Shown: positions 1 to 8,847 of the stretch, piece by piece
How positions within the stretch are numbered: position 1 is the stretch's first letter
Layout of the letters: each line of letters starts with the position of its first letter
Origin: Alphaproteobacteria bacterium UBA6411
GTDB taxonomy: Bacteria; Pseudomonadota; Alphaproteobacteria; CAAGCB01; CAG-977
Assembly: GCA_002438565.1 (NCBI GenBank)
Contig: DJPN01000001.1
Location: forward strand, 1 to 64,000
DNA: 64,000 nucleotides
Reading direction: 5' to 3'
Program-made: the position numbers and the translations under genes
Notes under the pieces: generated by a model
Seen by the model: the letters and a program-made list of their open reading frames with translations, nothing else
Told to the model about the DNA's origin: nothing
Database searches by the model: none

Positions 1-400
1 CCGTTTGCGACGCCGATGTTTGAGCAAGGCCGGCACGATGTCGCCGTCCCGCCCGACGACCATTGCCCCGACGGGCACGCGGCGCACGCATTGCCGTTCA
101 CATATTGCCCGGCGGAACAGCTGATTTTTTCACACGCCGCACCGTTCGCTCTGTACCCCGCGTTGCACGATACCGCCGTGCAAGCGCCTGTTGTAGAACA
201 CGCCGCGCAACTGCCGTTTGCGACGCCGATGTTTGAGCAAGGCCGGCACGATGTCGCCGTCCCGCCCGACGACCATTGCCCCGACGGGCACGCGGCGCAC
301 GCATTGCCGTTCACATATTGTCCGGCGGAACAGCTGATTTTTTCGCATGTTGAACCGTTCGCTCTATACCCCGCGTTGCACGATACCGCCGTGCACTTTT
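1..400. repeat. 213-bp direct tandem repeat encoding a 71-aa cysteine-rich unit
   Basis: The sequence starting at position 1 starts again at 214. The first 110 or so bases are almost identical, and similarity fades after about 180 bases of the unit. The period is 213 bp, exactly 71 codons, so the frame is kept and the repeat is a protein-level module. More copies may lie left of the window. Confidence 0.9.
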
Positions 401-824
401 CAGCCGACGAACACGCCGTGCATTTTCCGTTGCTGACAGAAATTGTCGAACACGGTTTGCAACAACCGTTCGCTTCGCAAGAATTGCCTCCAACCGTGTA
501 ATAACCGCTGTTGCATGTCCATGCATAACATTTCCAAGACCCTGCCCATCGCATGCCGCACTTCGAGCATTGCCCGCCCGTAATCGGAAAATAAGCGGAA
601 CAGGATCTGCATTGCACAGGCTTGACTAGCGCATCCACATACGTAGCCCCCGGTGTGTACTGGCTAAAATTTGTTCCGCATAAACAGCGGCCATTTTTTA
701 AAGTAAAGGTATTCTCACACTGCGTACAGGAACCGTTTCCTGTTTCTTTTGCGCAAAAATCCACCGACTCTGCTTGCGTAGAAAACAGCACCGAAACCGC
801 CGCAATCAGCAAAAATTTCTTCAT
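1..824 (-). CDS. Secreted cysteine-rich tandem-repeat protein, 3' end beyond the left edge
   Basis: Reading leftward from an ATG at 824, the frame stays open to the window edge (274 codons seen), so the C-terminus is missing. Residues 1-18 are a clear Sec signal peptide (MKKFLLIAAVSVLFSTQA). The rest is full of Cys pairs (CxxC and CxxxxC spacing) with Gly, Asn and Ser, in the style of GCC2/GCC3 or EGF/TNFR-like cysteine modules. A 71-residue unit repeats in tandem, visible as a 213-bp DNA repeat. There is no transmembrane segment after the signal, so it is probably secreted or surface-attached and disulfide-rich. A purine-rich ribosome site (AGGGGG) lies just before the ATG. The opposite-strand frame over the repeats is a shadow. 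Function unknown; a surface or adhesion role is inference. Confidence 0.85.
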   Translation of the reverse strand, partial: MKKFLLIAAVSVLFSTQAESVDFCAKETGNGSCTQCENTFTLKNGRCLCGTNFSQYTPGATYVDALVKPVQCRSCSAYFPITGGQCSKCGMRWAGSWKCYAWTCNSGYYTVGGNSCEANGCCKPCSTISVSNGKCTACSSAEKCTAVSCNAGYRANGSTCEKISCSAGQYVNGNACAACPSGQWSSGGTATSCRPCSNIGVANGSCAACSTTGACTAVSCNAGYRANGAACEKISCSAGQYVNGNACAACPSGQWSSGGTATSCRPCSNIGVAN

Positions 825-871
825 AACCGCCCCCTGCCCCCGCGATTTTCGGGGCAAAATATCCAATCCTC

Positions 872-907
872 ATTTTACCATACCCCCCCCCCCTATGGTA
901 TTGTCAA
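872..907 (-). promoter_or_regulatory. Promoter of the cysteine-rich protein with an 11-nt poly-G spacer tract
   Basis: On the minus strand a perfect TTGACA (907-902) is followed by a 19-nt spacer and TATGGT (882-877); a shifted TAAAAT (877-872) is a second option. The spacer contains eleven consecutive G (plus-strand C at 883-893), framed by the inverted heptamers TACCATA and TATGGTA. The start codon lies about 50 nt downstream. A homopolymer between -35 and -10 is the layout of phase-variable promoters such as Neisseria porA. The elements are visible; phase variation is inferred. Confidence 0.6.
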
Positions 908-949
908 GGATTTTCAAGGCGTTTCGTTCAATAAAATTAAAAAACGGAA

Positions 950-1699
950 TTAACGGCTCTGCGCTTTTTTGTTCGCGATTTGACGGGTCAAATCCTGCTT
1001 GTTTTCGGGCATGGGGGCTGTACGGTCTTTGGAAAAGGTTTTCGCGATTTTCTTGGCGGCTTTTTCAACCTTTTCGGACAGCTTCGACAACGCCAGATAC
1101 GCCTGCGTCGTCGTCGGCAAATCAACCAGCCCGCCCATCAGCTTGGCGTTCGGCAATTCGGCGGCTTGGGCGGCGCGCATGGTGAAACGCACGCAGTTCA
1201 CCGCGCACGGCCAATGATAGGTCGGCGGGTTTTGGATGTTTTCCTCGACGAATTTGACAACGTTGTCGAACTGCTTGCGGGACAGCTGGAACGTTTTGTT
1301 GAAGTGATAGCTGGGGTCTGATTTTTCCTGATCGAAAACATAGCCGGGGACGCCGATTTTCAGCTTTTTCTGCTGTTCGGGGTCGGGATGTTTGTCGGCG
1401 GAAAAGCCGACCTGCCGATGCCCGATTTCCTTGCCGTCCTTTTTCATCACCAGATTAAAGAAAACGTGTCCCGAATGATTGAAAAAGTAATCGAAAATCG
1501 CGCCGCGTTTCGGGGGAACATAGGACGGGTCTTTGGGCAACGATTTGGCTTTGTGATGCTTTTCAAACATTTTTTCCAAATAAGGGTTGACTTCCTGCCG
1601 CAAATCAAACTCATACGTCATGCCGTCCTCGTGCGGGATTTTGGCAAAGCTCATATCGGGATGTTCGGTTACGGAATAAACAGGTTTTTGTTCAGTCAT
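950..1699 (-). CDS. Uncharacterised protein, possible permuted papain-like (LRAT/NlpC-type) fold
   Basis: A 249-residue protein without signal peptide or membrane segment. A histidine in a strand-like stretch (H78 in GHVFFN) precedes a helix start with a candidate nucleophile (C169 in CAVNCVRF). That His-then-NC order is seen in permuted papain-like enzymes (LRAT, PPPDE and related families), which cleave or transfer acyl or peptide bonds. The C-terminus is Lys-rich. It is the second gene of a pair: its ATG overlaps the end of the upstream 110-codon gene by 8 bp, so they are probably translated together. The fold call is weak; I recognise no specific family. Confidence 0.6.
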   Translation of the reverse strand: MTEQKPVYSVTEHPDMSFAKIPHEDGMTYEFDLRQEVNPYLEKMFEKHHKAKSLPKDPSYVPPKRGAIFDYFFNHSGHVFFNLVMKKDGKEIGHRQVGFSADKHPDPEQQKKLKIGVPGYVFDQEKSDPSYHFNKTFQLSRKQFDNVVKFVEENIQNPPTYHWPCAVNCVRFTMRAAQAAELPNAKLMGGLVDLPTTTQAYLALSKLSEKVEKAAKKIAKTFSKDRTAPMPENKQDLTRQIANKKAQSR

Positions 1700-2024
1700 T
1701 TTTCATTTTCCCCCATTCGCGCGCGCAGTATAAATCACGCAGGCAATCCAGTTTCACATCGGCGCTTTCGTCCGAATCGAATACCGCTTGAACCGAGTCG
1801 TCGGGCGTTTTCGCCGACAACGCCCCGTCAAACCGCCAATCCAAGTCGATAAAGCCCATGGCATCGGCTTCGCTTGAAAAACCCAAGCGGTGCGCCGCAA
1901 GCAACCCTTTGTCGATTTCGGATTTCAGCTTTGCGTCATCCCAAGCCTTTGTTTTTTCTGGAAATTCATCCCGTAAAAAACATTCGGCGTAATGATAAAA
2001 GCGGTTGTCCTGCGGACGATTCAT
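1692..2024 (-). CDS. Small acidic protein of unknown function, partner of the next gene
   Basis: A 110-residue cytoplasmic protein rich in Asp and Glu, preceded by a strong ribosome site (GGAGG, 9 nt before the ATG at 2024). It overlaps the start of the downstream 249-codon gene by 8 bp, which points to translational coupling. Mid-protein text such as GLLAAHRLGFSSEADAMGF looks helical. I do not recognise the family. A small acidic protein coupled to a possible papain-like enzyme could be a chaperone, inhibitor or immunity partner; that is speculation from arrangement only. Confidence 0.6.
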   Translation of the reverse strand: MNRPQDNRFYHYAECFLRDEFPEKTKAWDDAKLKSEIDKGLLAAHRLGFSSEADAMGFIDLDWRFDGALSAKTPDDSVQAVFDSDESADVKLDCLRDLYCAREWGKMKND

Positions 2025-2088
2025 TCAGATTTTCCTCCGATTTCGGGATATTAAAGCACTTTCGGAAAGTTTTGTCCAGAATTGACGC

Positions 2089-2116
2089 TTGAAAAACAAC
2101 GAAAAAAAGCTATCAT
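2089..2116 (+). promoter_or_regulatory. Putative promoter of the SulP transporter gene
   Basis: TTGAAA (2089-2094), a 16-nt spacer and TATCAT (2111-2116), 40 nt before the start codon at 2156. The match to the housekeeping consensus is fair. Confidence 0.4.
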
Positions 2117-2155
2117 ACCCGCGATTTTTCACACTTTTGAAACAGGATTGCCGTC

Positions 2156-3883
2156 ATGTCGTTCATTCCATCGCGCTATTCAGCCGTTTTCACCAAATAT
2201 ATGCAGGGCTTTGTGCCGAAATTTTTCCGCACTTTGCGCGAAGGGTACTCCTTCAAGGATTTCAAACGCGACTGCGTGGCGGGGCTGACCGTCGCGATTA
2301 TCGCTTTGCCGCTGTCCATGGCTTTGGCGATTGCATCGGGAACGACACCCGACCGCGGGCTGTTCACCGCGATTGTGGCGGGATTTCTGATTTCGTTTCT
2401 GGGCGGCAGCCGTTTCCAAATCGGCGGCCCGACGGGCGCGTTCGTGGTTGTCATCTACAATATTATCGCCCAATACGGCTATGACGGACTGGCGGTCGCG
2501 ACCATGATGGCGGGCGCGATGCTGATGCTGGCAGGATTTTTCAAGCTGGGGTCGCTGATTAAATACATTCCCTATCCCGTCGTTACAGGCTTTACCGCAG
2601 GCATCGCGGTCATTATCTTTTCCAGCCAAATCAAGGATTTGTTCGGTCTGCAAATGGAATCCGTTCCCGCCGAATTCATCGACAAGTGGATTGCGTTTTT
2701 CAAAGCCGCGCCGACGGTCGGATTAGCGGCAACGGGCGTAGCGTTCGCATGTTTGGCAATCATTGTGTTTCTGCGCAAATTCCGCCCGTCCTACCCCGGA
2801 TTTTTAATCAGCGTGGTCGTGGGATCGGTTTGCGTTGCGTTGCTGGATTTGCCGATTGACACTATCGGGTCGAAATTCGGCGGTATTCCGTCGGGTCTGC
2901 CGACGCCCGCCCTGCCCGCGTTTTCTTTGGATACCGCCATGCGGCTGTTCCCGTCCGCGTTCACCATCGCGTTTCTGGCGGGCATCGAATCCCTGTTGTC
3001 CGCCGTCGTCGCCGACGGGATGAGCGGCGATCGCCACTTGTCCAACTGCGAACTGGTCGCCGAGGGTGCCGGCAACATCGCGTCCGTGATTTTCGGCGGC
3101 GTTCCCGCCACGGGCGCGATTGCGCGTACCGCCGCGAACATCCGCGCGGGGGCGTATTCGTCGGTCGCAGGGATGATGCACGCGGTCTTTTTGCTGCTGT
3201 TTATGATTTTCTTTGCCCCTCTGGCGGCGTATGTTCCGCTGGCAAGCCTTGCCGCCGTATTGGTCATGGTTGCGTGGAACATGAGCGGTTTCGAGCGCAT
3301 CCGTCTGCTGATGAGCGCGCAGGCGGGCGACCGTCTGACGATGATTGTCACGTTTTTGCTGACCGTGTTCGTTGATTTGAACACCGCGATTGAAGTCGGC
3401 GTCGTTATGGCGTGCCTGATTTTCATGCACCGCATGTCGATGAGCTTCGCCGTCGAAAACAACGTGATGCTGAGCGACGAAAACAAAGACGAACGTCTGG
3501 ATTCGCCCGATTTCGTCGGTGCTTTGCCCGACGGCGTCGCGACGTTCAAAATCAGCGGACCTTTGTTCTTCGGCGCGGCTTCGCGTTTGACGGATTTCTT
3601 CGACAACCAGCCAAATCCGCCCAAAGTCGTCATTCTGCGTATGGGGTCCGTGCCGATGATGGACGCGACGGCGGTTACGATTTTAACCGACTTCATCCAA
3701 AGATGCCGCGCGCGCGGAGCGAAATTGATTGTCGCCAACGCGAAAAAACAGCCGAAAAACGTTTTGAAATGGCAGATTGTCAAATTGCGTCTGAACACAT
3801 CGGTCGCTTGGGCGGCGTCGTTCCGCCGCGCTTTGGAACTGGCGGAAACGTTCGTCGAACCGACGGAAGACAAAGCCGCTTAA
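2156..3883 (+). CDS. SulP family inorganic anion transporter with C-terminal STAS domain
   Basis: A 575-residue inner-membrane protein. Residues about 35-430 carry the SulP transport fold, beginning with the family-typical DCVAGLTVAIIALPLSMALA and then a QIGGPTGAF segment. From about 455 there is a cytoplasmic STAS domain, with MDATA near residue 502 where the family has its conserved Asp-Ser/Thr site. SulP proteins carry sulfate, bicarbonate or other anions with H+ or Na+; the substrate cannot be read from sequence. No carbonic anhydrase or cysteine-synthesis gene is adjacent. It stands alone, and its stop overlaps the stop of convergent truA by 3 bp. Confidence 0.93.
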   Translation: MSFIPSRYSAVFTKYMQGFVPKFFRTLREGYSFKDFKRDCVAGLTVAIIALPLSMALAIASGTTPDRGLFTAIVAGFLISFLGGSRFQIGGPTGAFVVVIYNIIAQYGYDGLAVATMMAGAMLMLAGFFKLGSLIKYIPYPVVTGFTAGIAVIIFSSQIKDLFGLQMESVPAEFIDKWIAFFKAAPTVGLAATGVAFACLAIIVFLRKFRPSYPGFLISVVVGSVCVALLDLPIDTIGSKFGGIPSGLPTPALPAFSLDTAMRLFPSAFTIAFLAGIESLLSAVVADGMSGDRHLSNCELVAEGAGNIASVIFGGVPATGAIARTAANIRAGAYSSVAGMMHAVFLLLFMIFFAPLAAYVPLASLAAVLVMVAWNMSGFERIRLLMSAQAGDRLTMIVTFLLTVFVDLNTAIEVGVVMACLIFMHRMSMSFAVENNVMLSDENKDERLDSPDFVGALPDGVATFKISGPLFFGAASRLTDFFDNQPNPPKVVILRMGSVPMMDATAVTILTDFIQRCRARGAKLIVANAKKQPKNVLKWQIVKLRLNTSVAWAASFRRALELAETFVEPTEDKAA

Positions 3884-4617
3884 TAGCGGACGCTTTCAAA
3901 ATACAGACCTTGGGCGGGGGCGGTCGGCCCCCCCGCTTTGCGGTCGCAGGCGTTTAAAGCGTCAATGACGTTTTGCTTCGTCCAATGCCCCTCGCCCACC
4001 AGCTTCAGCGTGCCGACCATATTGCGGACTTGGTGGTGCAGAAACGACCGCGCGCGGACATGACATTCAATCAAATTGCCGCTTCGGGTAAAAGACAGCT
4101 CGTCCAAAGTGCGGACGGGCGATTTGGCTTGGCACGCCGCCGCGCGGAACGTTGTAAAGTCGTGCCTACCCAGCAAAACGGACGCCGCGTCCTGCATGGC
4201 GTCGACATCCAAAGGCACGCCGACCCACCACACGCGGTTTTCGTCCAAAGCGGGGCGCGCGCGGCGGTTTAAAATCTTGTAAACGTAAGTACGCTCCACG
4301 GCGGAAAAGCGGGCGTTGAAATCGTCGGCGACAACTTCGGCGGCAATCACGGAAATCGGCTGAGGACGCAAGTGCGCGTTGAAGGCCAAGCAAAGCTTGT
4401 ACGGTTCAAAGGCTTTTTCGCTGTCGAAATGCGCGACCTGCCCCAAGGCATGCACGCCCGCGTCGGTTCGCCCCGCGCCCGTTATCGCGGCGGGATGCCC
4501 CAAAAAGCGGATGGCGGCTTTTTCCAATTCCTCTTGAATCGACGGTTCGTCCTTTTGGGTTTGCCAGCCCGCGTAAGCCGTTCCGTCGTATTCGATTGTG
4601 ATTTTATAGCGGGGCAT
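3880..4617 (-). CDS. truA: tRNA pseudouridine(38-40) synthase TruA
   Basis: A 245-residue enzyme that converts U38-U40 in the tRNA anticodon arm to pseudouridine. The catalytic motif GAGRTDAGVHALGQ holds the Asp nucleophile at residue 52. The N-terminus (YDGTAYAGWQ) and the basic stretch SFLHHQVRNMVGTL are classic TruA features. Length is normal. It is last in the minus-strand def-fmt-truA operon; its start overlaps the fmt end by 14 bp. The operon groups translation initiation with tRNA modification. Confidence 0.97.
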   Translation of the reverse strand: MPRYKITIEYDGTAYAGWQTQKDEPSIQEELEKAAIRFLGHPAAITGAGRTDAGVHALGQVAHFDSEKAFEPYKLCLAFNAHLRPQPISVIAAEVVADDFNARFSAVERTYVYKILNRRARPALDENRVWWVGVPLDVDAMQDAASVLLGRHDFTTFRAAACQAKSPVRTLDELSFTRSGNLIECHVRARSFLHHQVRNMVGTLKLVGEGHWTKQNVIDALNACDRKAGGPTAPAQGLYFESVRY

Positions 4618-5530
4618 TGCCGACGACCGCTCCTTGCGGCAAATCGAACCCGCGCAGAAATTCGGCGGCGGGCAAGGGTTTCTTGCCGTCGCGGCGCAGA
4701 ACGTTCAGCTTCAGCCCGCCCGTTTTACAGGCAATCGTCAAATCGGCGCAAACCGTTCCCGCGGGAATCGAAGCATCCAATTCGACGGGATCGGCGTCCA
4801 TAATCGAAATCCGTTCGCCGTTGAAGTAAAACCACGCCCCCGGCCACGGCAGCAGCCCGCGGATGACGCAGTCCAGCTCTTCGGCGGGAACGTCAAAGGA
4901 AATGTTGCCCTCTTCTTTCGCGACTTTGGCGGCAAGCGTTACGCCTTCCTCGGGCTGTTTTCGGGGAATCAGTTTGCCCTGTTCCAGCAATTCCAAGCCC
5001 TCCAGCAACGCTTCGCCGCCCAGAACAGCCATTTTGTCAAACACGGTTTCAGCGGTGTCTTTCTTGCCAATCGGCATTTTTTTGACCAGCAGCATATCGC
5101 CCGTGTCCATGCCGACATCCATTTGCATCAAGGTTACACCCGTTTCCGCGTCCCCCGCCATAATCGCGCGCTGAATGGGCGCCGCCCCGCGCCACCGCGG
5201 CAGCAAAGACCCGTGAATGTTCACGCACCCGTATTTAAACGCGTTCAAGCACGCTTTCGGCAACAGCAATCCGTACGCCGCAACAACCGCGATATCGGCG
5301 TCAAGGGCGACGAAAGCGTCCTTTTCCTCCTGCGGTTTAAAGGTCGGCGGACAGCGCACGGGGATTCCGTGTTCCTCGGCATACTGCTGAACGGGCGACG
5401 GGGTCAATTTGTGCCCGCGTCCGCTGGGGCGCGGCGGCTGAGTGTACACGCACACGACGTCATGCTTCGAGTGCAAAGCTTTCAACGCCTCCAGCGCAAA
5501 GTCGGGCGTTCCCATAAAAACGGCTTTCAT
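4604..5530 (-). CDS. fmt: Methionyl-tRNA formyltransferase
   Basis: A 308-residue cytoplasmic enzyme that formylates the Met on initiator tRNA with 10-formyl-tetrahydrofolate. The formyltransferase catalytic triad is visible: N104 and H106 in NIHGSLLPRWRG and D142 in GMDTGDML. The C-terminal tRNA-binding domain starts near residue 205. It sits between def and truA, and its ATG overlaps the def stop (ATGA). Pairing with deformylase is the usual bacterial arrangement, since one enzyme adds and the other removes the formyl group. Confidence 0.97.
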   Translation of the reverse strand: MKAVFMGTPDFALEALKALHSKHDVVCVYTQPPRPSGRGHKLTPSPVQQYAEEHGIPVRCPPTFKPQEEKDAFVALDADIAVVAAYGLLLPKACLNAFKYGCVNIHGSLLPRWRGAAPIQRAIMAGDAETGVTLMQMDVGMDTGDMLLVKKMPIGKKDTAETVFDKMAVLGGEALLEGLELLEQGKLIPRKQPEEGVTLAAKVAKEEGNISFDVPAEELDCVIRGLLPWPGAWFYFNGERISIMDADPVELDASIPAGTVCADLTIACKTGGLKLNVLRRDGKKPLPAAEFLRGFDLPQGAVVGNAPL

Positions 5531-6060
5531 TCTTGTTTTTCCTTTGCGTCCTGTTTCCAGCGGCGTTCCTTTTCCACGCGGCGCACAATCATGTCGCGTT
5601 TGACCTTGGACAAATGGTCGATGAACAGCTTGCCGTCCAGATGTTCCAATTCGTGCTGAATGCAGATTGCCAGCAGCCCGTCGGCGGCAAGCGTCTGCTC
5701 TTTGCCGTTTTCGTCGGTATAGCGCGCGACAACGGTTTTGTAGCGTTCAACCTCGGCATACTGTTCGGGAACGGACAGGCAGCCCTCGTCGTGCATAACC
5801 GTTTCATCGGAATGGGACGCGATGACGGGGTTAATCATTTTGTAAGGCTCTTTCGGGCCGTTTTCGGGCGACACGTCAATCACGACCATGCGCTTCAGCA
5901 GCCCGACCTGCGGCGCAGCAAGCCCCACGCCGGGGGCTTCGTACATGGTTTCCAGCATATCGTCCAGCGTTTTGCGCAAAGCGTCGTCGATTTTTTCAAC
6001 CTTTTCGGATTTGCGCTTCAACAGCGGATTCGGCACGGTCAAAATCTCAAGCAAAGCCAT
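5527..6060 (-). CDS. def: Peptide deformylase
   Basis: A 177-residue Fe/Zn metalloenzyme that removes the N-formyl group from nascent proteins. All three motifs are seen: GVGLAAPQ (about 44-51), EGCLSVP with the metal Cys at 94, and HELEH (136-140) with two metal His and the catalytic Glu. I prefer the ATG at 6060 (MALLEIL) over the upstream ATG at 6069, because AAAAGG sits 9 nt before 6060 but directly abuts 6069. First gene of the def-fmt-truA operon. Class I (Gram-negative type) by motif. Confidence 0.97.
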   Translation of the reverse strand: MALLEILTVPNPLLKRKSEKVEKIDDALRKTLDDMLETMYEAPGVGLAAPQVGLLKRMVVIDVSPENGPKEPYKMINPVIASHSDETVMHDEGCLSVPEQYAEVERYKTVVARYTDENGKEQTLAADGLLAICIQHELEHLDGKLFIDHLSKVKRDMIVRRVEKERRWKQDAKEKQE

Positions 6061-6222
6061 TTCATTCATCCTTTTGAAAACGGGAGTTTTCTTATTTCTT
6101 AGGGGCTAACCGCCGCCGCGTCAAATATTTTTATGTCAAAGAATCAAAAAAAGCTGTTTCTTTATGCTTTTTGCGTTATAACTGTCCCCAAAAGTTCCAT
6201 TCAAGAATTTAAGGTGAATCTT

Positions 6223-8847
6223 ATGATGAAATCCAGCGAAATCAGACGGACGTTCCTTGACTATTTCAAAAAGAACGGTCATACGGTCGTCCCGTCCAGC
6301 TCTTTGGTGCCGCACAACGACCCGACGTTGATGTTTACGAATTCGGGCATGGTGCAGTTTAAAAATATTTTTACGGGCATGGAAAAACGCCCTTACGTCC
6401 GCGCGACGTCCGACCAAAAATGCGTCCGCGCAGGCGGCAAGCACAACGATTTGGACAACGTCGGCTATACCGTGCGCCACCACACGTTTTTTGAAATGTT
6501 GGGAAACTGGAGCTTCGGCGATTATTTCAAAGAGGAAGCCATTTCCTACGCTTGGGATGTCGTGACCAAGGAATTCGGTCTGCCCAAAGAAAAACTGACG
6601 ACCACGGTTTATTACAACGACGACGTCGCCTATAACCTGTGGAAAAAAATCGCGGGTCTGCCCGATGAACGCATCATCCGCATTCCGACCAAGGACAATT
6701 TCTGGATGATGGGCGACACGGGTCCGTGCGGTCCGTGTTCCGAAATCTTTTACGACCACGGCGAGCACATCCAAGGCGGCCCTCCGGGTTCGCCCGACGA
6801 AGACGGCGACCGTTTCGTGGAAATCTGGAACTTGGTTTTCATGCAAAACGAAATGCTGCCCGACGGCACGCTGACGAACCTGCCCCACCCCTGCATCGAC
6901 ACGGGCATGGGATTGGAACGCATGGCGGCGGTTTTGATGGGTACGAACGACAACTATGAAACCGACATTCTGAAAGGCTTGATTCTGGCGGCGGCGGGAA
7001 CGGCCGGCGTCGAACCCTACGGCGAATTCAAGATGTCCCTGCGCATCATCGCCGACCATTTGCGTTCTTCCAGCTTTTTGATTGCCGACGGCGTCCTGCC
7101 CTCGAACGAAGGGCGCGGCTATGTTCTGCGCCGCATTATGCGCCGCGCCATGCGCCACGCGCACATGATGGGCTGCAAAGATCCCTTGATGTGGCAGCTG
7201 GTTCCCGCTTTGGTGCGTTTGATGGGCGACGCGTTCCCCGAACTGGTGCGCGCCGAACCGCTGATTGTCGAAACCCTGCGGCTGGAGGAAACGCGCTTCA
7301 AGGAAACTTTGGGACGCGGGCTGAAACTGCTGGACGCCGAAACGGCGAAGCTGGGCGACGGCGGCGTTTTGTCGGGCGATGTCGCTTTCAGACTGTACGA
7401 CACTTACGGCTTCCCGTTGGATTTGACGCAGGACGCTTTGCGTTCGCGCAACATGACGGTTGACGCGGCGGGATTCGACGCCGCCATGGAACGCCAGAAA
7501 GCCGAAGCCCGCAAAGCGTGGGCGGGTTCGGGCGAAACCGCGACCGACGCCGTTTGGTTCGAGGTCAAGGAAAAAGTCGGCGCGACCGAATTTCTGGGCT
7601 ATGAAACCACCGAAGCCGAGGGACAGGTTACCGCTTTGGTCATGGACGGCAAACAAGTCGACAAAGCCGAAAAAGGGCAGAAAGTCGCTGTGATGGCCAA
7701 CCAGACCCCGTTCTACGGCGAATCGGGCGGACAGGTCGGCGACACGGGCGTGATGACGGGCGCAAACGGTTTGAAAATCACCGTTGCCGATACGCAAAAG
7801 AAAGCGAACGGCTTGTTCATCCACTTCGGCACGGTTGACGAGGGCGGCTTGAAAATCGGCGACACCGTTTTGATGACGGTGGATGCGGAACGCCGCAAAG
7901 CGACCGCGCGCCACCATTCGGTAACACACTTGCTGCAGGCGGCTTTGCGCAAAACATTGGGCGACCATGTGACGCAAAAGGGTTCGTCCGTGGCGCCGAC
8001 GGGCATGCGCTTCGACTTTTCGCAGCCGCGCCCCATTACGGCGGAGGAACTGCGCATCGTCGAACGCGAAGTCAACGCGAACATTTTGAAAAACCTGCCC
8101 GTCACGACCCGCATCATGACGCCCGAAGCCGCGATTAAAGAGGGGGCAATGGCTCTGTTCGGCGAAAAATACGGCGACGAAGTCCGCGTTGTGTCCATGG
8201 GCGACGAAAACGAAACGGTGTCCGTCGAACTGTGCGGCGGCACGCATGTCAAACGCACGGGCGACATCGGTTCTTTCCGCATTTTAAGCGAAAGCTCTTT
8301 GGCGGCGGGCGTTCGCCGCATCGAAGCGGTTACGGGCTTTGCGGCGCTGGATTACGCGCATGAACAAAGCGATTTGCTGAACAAATCGGCGGCGGCGGTG
8401 AAAGCTGCGCCCGCGGATTTGCCCGCCCGCGTACAGGCTTTGCTGGACGAACGCAAAAAATTGGAACGCGAAATTTCCGATATGCGCAAAAAGCTGGCTT
8501 CGGGCGGTTCGACCGACGAAGTCAAAACAATCAACGGCGTTCCGTTCATCGGCAAAACCTTGACCGATATTCCGCCCAAAGAATTGAAAGGCATGGCGGA
8601 CGAACTGAAAAAACAAATCGGTTCGGGCGTTGTGGCTTTGGTTTGCGCGACGGACGGCAAAGTGTCCATCGTCGCGGCGGTAACCGACGACTTGACGGGC
8701 AAAATCAGCGCGGTCGATTTGGTGCGCGCGGCCAGTGCCGCGACGGACGGCAAAGGCGGCGGCGGCCGTCCCGACATGGCGCAGGCGGGCGGTTCCGACA
8801 CGTCGAAAATCGCGGACGCATTGACGGCGATTGAAAAATGCTTGTAA
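6223..8847 (+). CDS. alaS: Alanyl-tRNA synthetase
   Basis: An 874-residue class II synthetase that charges tRNA-Ala and edits Ser/Gly errors. The N-terminus shows SGMVQFKN and the class II stretch HHTFFEMLGNWSFGDYFK. The editing domain has the zinc set HxxxH (near 564) and CGGTH (near 670). The C-Ala domain ends in KGGGGRPDMAQAGG. I place the start at ATG 6223 (or 6226), since AAGGTG lies at 6211-6216; the frame is open back to 6133, but that 30-residue extension is not family-like. The recA gene that often precedes alaS is absent. alr overlaps the end by 10 bp. Confidence 0.97.
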   Translation: MMKSSEIRRTFLDYFKKNGHTVVPSSSLVPHNDPTLMFTNSGMVQFKNIFTGMEKRPYVRATSDQKCVRAGGKHNDLDNVGYTVRHHTFFEMLGNWSFGDYFKEEAISYAWDVVTKEFGLPKEKLTTTVYYNDDVAYNLWKKIAGLPDERIIRIPTKDNFWMMGDTGPCGPCSEIFYDHGEHIQGGPPGSPDEDGDRFVEIWNLVFMQNEMLPDGTLTNLPHPCIDTGMGLERMAAVLMGTNDNYETDILKGLILAAAGTAGVEPYGEFKMSLRIIADHLRSSSFLIADGVLPSNEGRGYVLRRIMRRAMRHAHMMGCKDPLMWQLVPALVRLMGDAFPELVRAEPLIVETLRLEETRFKETLGRGLKLLDAETAKLGDGGVLSGDVAFRLYDTYGFPLDLTQDALRSRNMTVDAAGFDAAMERQKAEARKAWAGSGETATDAVWFEVKEKVGATEFLGYETTEAEGQVTALVMDGKQVDKAEKGQKVAVMANQTPFYGESGGQVGDTGVMTGANGLKITVADTQKKANGLFIHFGTVDEGGLKIGDTVLMTVDAERRKATARHHSVTHLLQAALRKTLGDHVTQKGSSVAPTGMRFDFSQPRPITAEELRIVEREVNANILKNLPVTTRIMTPEAAIKEGAMALFGEKYGDEVRVVSMGDENETVSVELCGGTHVKRTGDIGSFRILSESSLAAGVRRIEAVTGFAALDYAHEQSDLLNKSAAAVKAAPADLPARVQALLDERKKLEREISDMRKKLASGGSTDEVKTINGVPFIGKTLTDIPPKELKGMADELKKQIGSGVVALVCATDGKVSIVAAVTDDLTGKISAVDLVRAASAATDGKGGGGRPDMAQAGGSDTSKIADALTAIEKCL

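Noticed and set aside
1..400. CRISPR-like array
   Set aside because: The repeat period is 213 bp, units are contiguous without spacers and keep a reading frame, so it is a protein repeat. No cas genes are present.
16..501. 161-codon plus-strand ORF with an internal repeat
   Set aside because: It is the reverse of the cysteine-rich repeat gene. The minus frame has a signal peptide, ribosome site and Cys pattern; this one has none.
6136..8247. 703-codon minus-strand ORF
   Set aside because: Antisense shadow of alaS caused by codon bias; rich in His, Arg and Phe with no family features.
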